Source: Temnopleurus reevesii
Lineage: Eukaryota > Echinodermata > Echinoidea > Temnopleuroida > Temnopleuridae
Length of the DNA: 20,912 bases
Direction: 5' to 3'
Assembly: GCA_036244855.1 (NCBI GenBank)
Contig: BQKZ01001713.1
Coordinates: 14,959 to 35,870, forward strand
Numbering within the stretch: the first letter of the stretch is position 1; each line of letters opens with the position of its first letter. A model generated the notes under the pieces. It was not told where the DNA came from, made no database searches, and saw only the letters and a program-made list of their open reading frames with translations. Shown here in pieces: positions 18,839 to 20,912 of the stretch. Made by a program: the position numbers and the translations under genes.

Positions 18839-18935
18839 TTAACCCTAATCCCATTGGGATATTTCAGTCATCTCAGTTCATTGGGGGGGGGGGGGGTTTT
18901 TTTCCCCCCCCCCCCCCCCATGGAATTAGGGTTAA
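18839..18935. repeat. TTAA-bounded inverted repeat enclosing G14-T7-C16
   Basis: ttaaccctaatcccat at 18839 and atggaattagggttaa ending at 18935 are inverted. Inside, a run of 14 G (18883-18896), 7 T and 16 C (18904-18919) can form a second, perfect stem. The same structure recurs at 20108-20203, and the first copy of the flank breaks at an N exactly where its G-run would begin. Confidence 0.8.
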
Positions 18936-18981
18936 AATGTGTTAGGACTTAAAGAACAATGCCTGGCAAATATTGATGTTG

Positions 18982-18987
18982 AATAAA
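18982..18987 (+). promoter_or_regulatory. Possible polyadenylation signal AATAAA
   Basis: AATAAA within gttgaataaaattatg, downstream of the AUNIP-like gene and repeated in the last copy of the flank near 20251. It is about 1.7 kb past the stop in this assembly but much nearer if the duplicated flank is collapsed. No cleavage site evidence. Confidence 0.25.
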
Positions 18988-19092
18988 ATTATGTTTTGGA
19001 TCATGTCATGTAATCAAATTTCGCATCAAATGACTGTCTTGAACTTTGTTTTGCACAGTGAAAATGCAGTTAAAACAAGATAAATGTTAACT

Positions 19093-19152
19093 TATAGCAA
19101 GCATTTCTATGGTCCAAAGCAGCTGCTTTGGACCATAGAAATGCTTGCTATA
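19093..19152. repeat. 60-base perfect palindrome
   Basis: tatagcaagcatttctatgg tccaaagcag is followed at once by its exact complement, centred between 19122 and 19123. Imperfect pairing continues outward (aagataaatgtt with aacatttatctt, and gttaaaac with gttttaac). The sister copy at about 20347-20388 retains only one arm. Confidence 0.95.
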
Positions 19153-19487
19153 ACATTTATCTTGTTTTAACAGGATTGTTTTTATCAGATCTCTTAATAC
19201 TGAGTTCACATATGCACTTTAGGTATTTTTGTTTATATTTATTCTGCTCATCAAATTTTGAGTGAAGATTATTTCGCCTACAACTTGACCTAACGGCATG
19301 GTGTTGGAACAATGAAATATTTGTTTCAATAGAGTATACATGACATTCTGTTTCTATTGATGGACAATAAGATGCATAAACAGGAGAAAAACAGAACGAA
19401 TAAATATGTTGATTTGTGTTTTGAAGAAATAATGTACAAATAATTTCGTTGAAATGTATGAGCATGTATTCCTAAATTATAAGAAAG
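19153..19487. other. AT-rich flank, no gene seen
   Basis: Repeated with small differences at about 20385-20740. A - strand frame of 102 codons here is not conserved in the second copy, which has indels and a 37-base tandem duplication (gacctaccgtggtgttggat, about 20514-20587), so it is not protein-coding. Confidence 0.55.
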
Positions 19488-19945
19488 GGAAAGAGAGAGA
19501 GAGAGAGAGGGGTGGAGAGAGAGGTGTGGAGAGAGGAATAGAGCGGTGGATGGAGAGAGAGAGAGTGTGTGAGAGAAACAGATGAGGGATGGCGAGAGAG
19601 AGGAGGGATGGGGAGAGGGGGGATGGAGAAAGAGAAAGAGAGAAAAAAATGAGAGAGGAGAGGGGTGGAGAAAGAGGGGCAGAGAGACATAAAGAGAGGG
19701 GGTGGAGAGAGAGGGGGTAGAGAGAGAGGGAGAGGGGAGGGTGGAGAGAGGGAGGGAGAGCGAGAGAGGGATGCATGGAGAGAGAGACAGAGAGATGGGG
19801 ATGGAGGAAGAGATAAAGGTGGAGGGAGAGACTGGGAGTGGGGATGGAGAGAGAGAGGGGGAGAGGCAGTATGCTGGAGAGAGAGAGAGAAAGGAACGGA
19901 GAGGGAGATGGGGGAGAGCAAACGATAGAGAGACATGATAGAGAG
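19488..19945. repeat. (GA)n-rich polypurine tract
   Basis: About 450 bases of GAGA/GGGA sequence, strongly purine-biased on the + strand. The long Ser/Leu/Pro or Arg/Glu/Gly frames in it are compositional artefacts. Such tracts can form triplex DNA and are unstable in assembly. Confidence 0.95.
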
Positions 19946-20048
19946 GGGGTTGAGATCTTGAAGCACTTTCCCAACAGACAGATTTGAGGGGAAAGCGAGA
20001 GTGAAAAAATATGTCTGCGGTGTTGGTGGCCGTGTGTGTGTGTGGAGN

Positions 20049-20740
20049 AATTTAGACATGGAAAAGTCATGGAATCATGTTTTCAAATTTCTGAAGGAGC
20101 CCTTGTATTAACCCTAATCCCATTGGGATATTTCAGTCATCTCAGTTCATTGGGGGGGGGGGGGGTTTTTTTCCCCCCCCCCCCCCCATGGGATTAGGGT
20201 TAAATAGTGTTAGGACTTAAAGAACAATGCCTGGCAAATATTGATGTTGAATAAAATTATGTTTTGGATCATGTCATGTAATCACATTTTGCATCAAATG
20301 ACTGTCTTAAACTTTGTTTAGCACAGTGAAAATTTAGAATAACAGGGTGCTTGCGACCATAAAATGCTTGCTATAACAGTTATCTTGTATAAGCAGGATT
20401 GTTTTATCAGATCTCTTAATACTGAGTTTCCATAATTTATGCGCTTTAGGTATTTATGTTTATGTATATTCTGCTCATCAAATTTTGGTTGAAAATTATT
20501 TCGCCTACAACTTGACCTACCGTGGTGTTGGATGAATTATTTGTTTCAATAAGACCTACCGTGGTGTTGGATGAATTATTTGTTTCAATAGAGTTTACAT
20601 GACATTCTGTTTATATTGATGGACAATAAGATGCATAAACAGGAGAAAAACAGAACGAATAAATATGTTGATTTGTGTTTTGAAGAAATAATGTACAAAT
20701 AATTTCGTTGAAATGTATGAGCATGTATTCCTATAAATCA
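20049..20740. repeat. Third copy of the downstream flank after the N at 20048
   Basis: Begins aatttagacatggaaaagtc exactly after the N, repeating the sequence from 18780 (and from 17688). It then follows the same order: G/C hairpin, AATAAA, single arm of the palindrome, AT-rich flank and GA tract. Base differences and the missing palindrome arm argue for an allelic version. Confidence 0.85.
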
Positions 20741-20912
20741 TAAGAAAGAGATAGAGAGAGAGAGGGGGAGGGGTGGAGAAAGGGAGATAAAGGGGGACGG
20801 AGAGACTGGGGTGGGGATGGAGAGAGAGAGGGGGAGAGACAGTATGATGGAGAGAGAGAGAAAGAGGGGGGGGGAGGCAAACGAGAAGAATGAAGGGGGG
20901 GGGGGGGGGTTG
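20741..20912. repeat. Second (GA)n tract at the window end
   Basis: GAGA/GGGA polypurine sequence corresponding to 19488 onward, ending in a G-run of about 16 bases at the window edge. Confidence 0.95.

Larger units (their letters stand above)
17236..18890. repeat. Gene 3' end and flank present twice, split by an N at 17793
   Basis: 17236-17792 recurs from 17794 to about 18890. The second copy starts with the last codons and stop of the AUNIP-like gene (DDEEFSQTQEW) and ends at the same G-run. It has insertions relative to the first: a MITE at 17899, about 140 bases near 18097-18238 and about 235 bases near 18476-18712. The coding fragment at 17794-17829 is therefore an end duplicate, not a separate exon. 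Confidence 0.85.

Noticed and set aside
18839..18935. Telomere-like repeat (ttagggttaa)
   Set aside because: A single TTAGGG-like unit that forms the inverted end of a small hairpin; no tandem array.
19472..20070. Long Ser/Leu/Pro frames (- strand) and Arg/Glu/Gly frames (+ strand)
   Set aside because: Products of the GA polypurine tract; they also cross the N at 20048.
1..20912. CRISPR arrays, bacterial operons or prophage
   Set aside because: No spaced direct-repeat arrays, ribosome-binding sites or dense coding. The window is an intron-bearing animal genome.

Overview
The window looks like animal nuclear DNA, most likely from an echinoderm and probably a sea urchin. It is AT-rich and intron-bearing, and dense in short inverted-repeat DNA transposons (MITEs), microsatellites and a tRNA-derived SINE whose 3' end (a TATATAAAT-type stretch followed by an ATT tail) resembles sea urchin SINEs. 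Four single N bases mark joins. At three of them the sequence after the N repeats sequence already present before it, as expected when two divergent haplotypes of a highly heterozygous genome are laid end to end. The species is inferred, not proven.

Positions 1-12000 hold no gene I can support. They contain an N-separated duplicated block (1411-2582), AAT microsatellites (2957-3143), a MITE with TTTTTGCAGTG ends (3857-4118), a 1.4 kb mariner-like foldback element (4794-6179), a 350-base direct repeat (6181-6880), several inverted-repeat elements, a SINE interrupted by a MITE (7744-8201), a piggyBac/Kolobok-type element with TTAA ends (8243-8427), a GGGGGCGCC-rich repeat (8700-9330), a 500-base foldback (9656-10151) and a 668-base TIR element (11275-11942) ending 84 bases before the gene.

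Positions 12027-17272 hold the one convincing gene, on the + strand, rebuilt from three phase-compatible exons (12027-12110, 13767-13896, 14727-17272; 919 residues). It combines an N-terminal CxVWL motif, a textbook PCNA-interaction box (QTDIKNFF) and C-terminal FTxDSQG motifs. From memory of the human protein, the same three elements occur in the same order in AUNIP (Aurora A and ninein interacting protein; centrosome and DNA-end resection factor). The FTxDSQG element is expanded to ten copies here, and the protein is about 2.5 times the human length. Intron 1 holds a TTAA MITE, a probable duplicate of the CxVWL exon (12873-12911), and a four-copy tandem array of the exon-2 splice-acceptor region in which only the last copy is intact.

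Positions 17273-20912 are 3' flank. Three N-separated, partly redundant copies of the flank differ by transposon insertions, a 60-base perfect palindrome, G/C homopolymer hairpins and long GAGA tracts.
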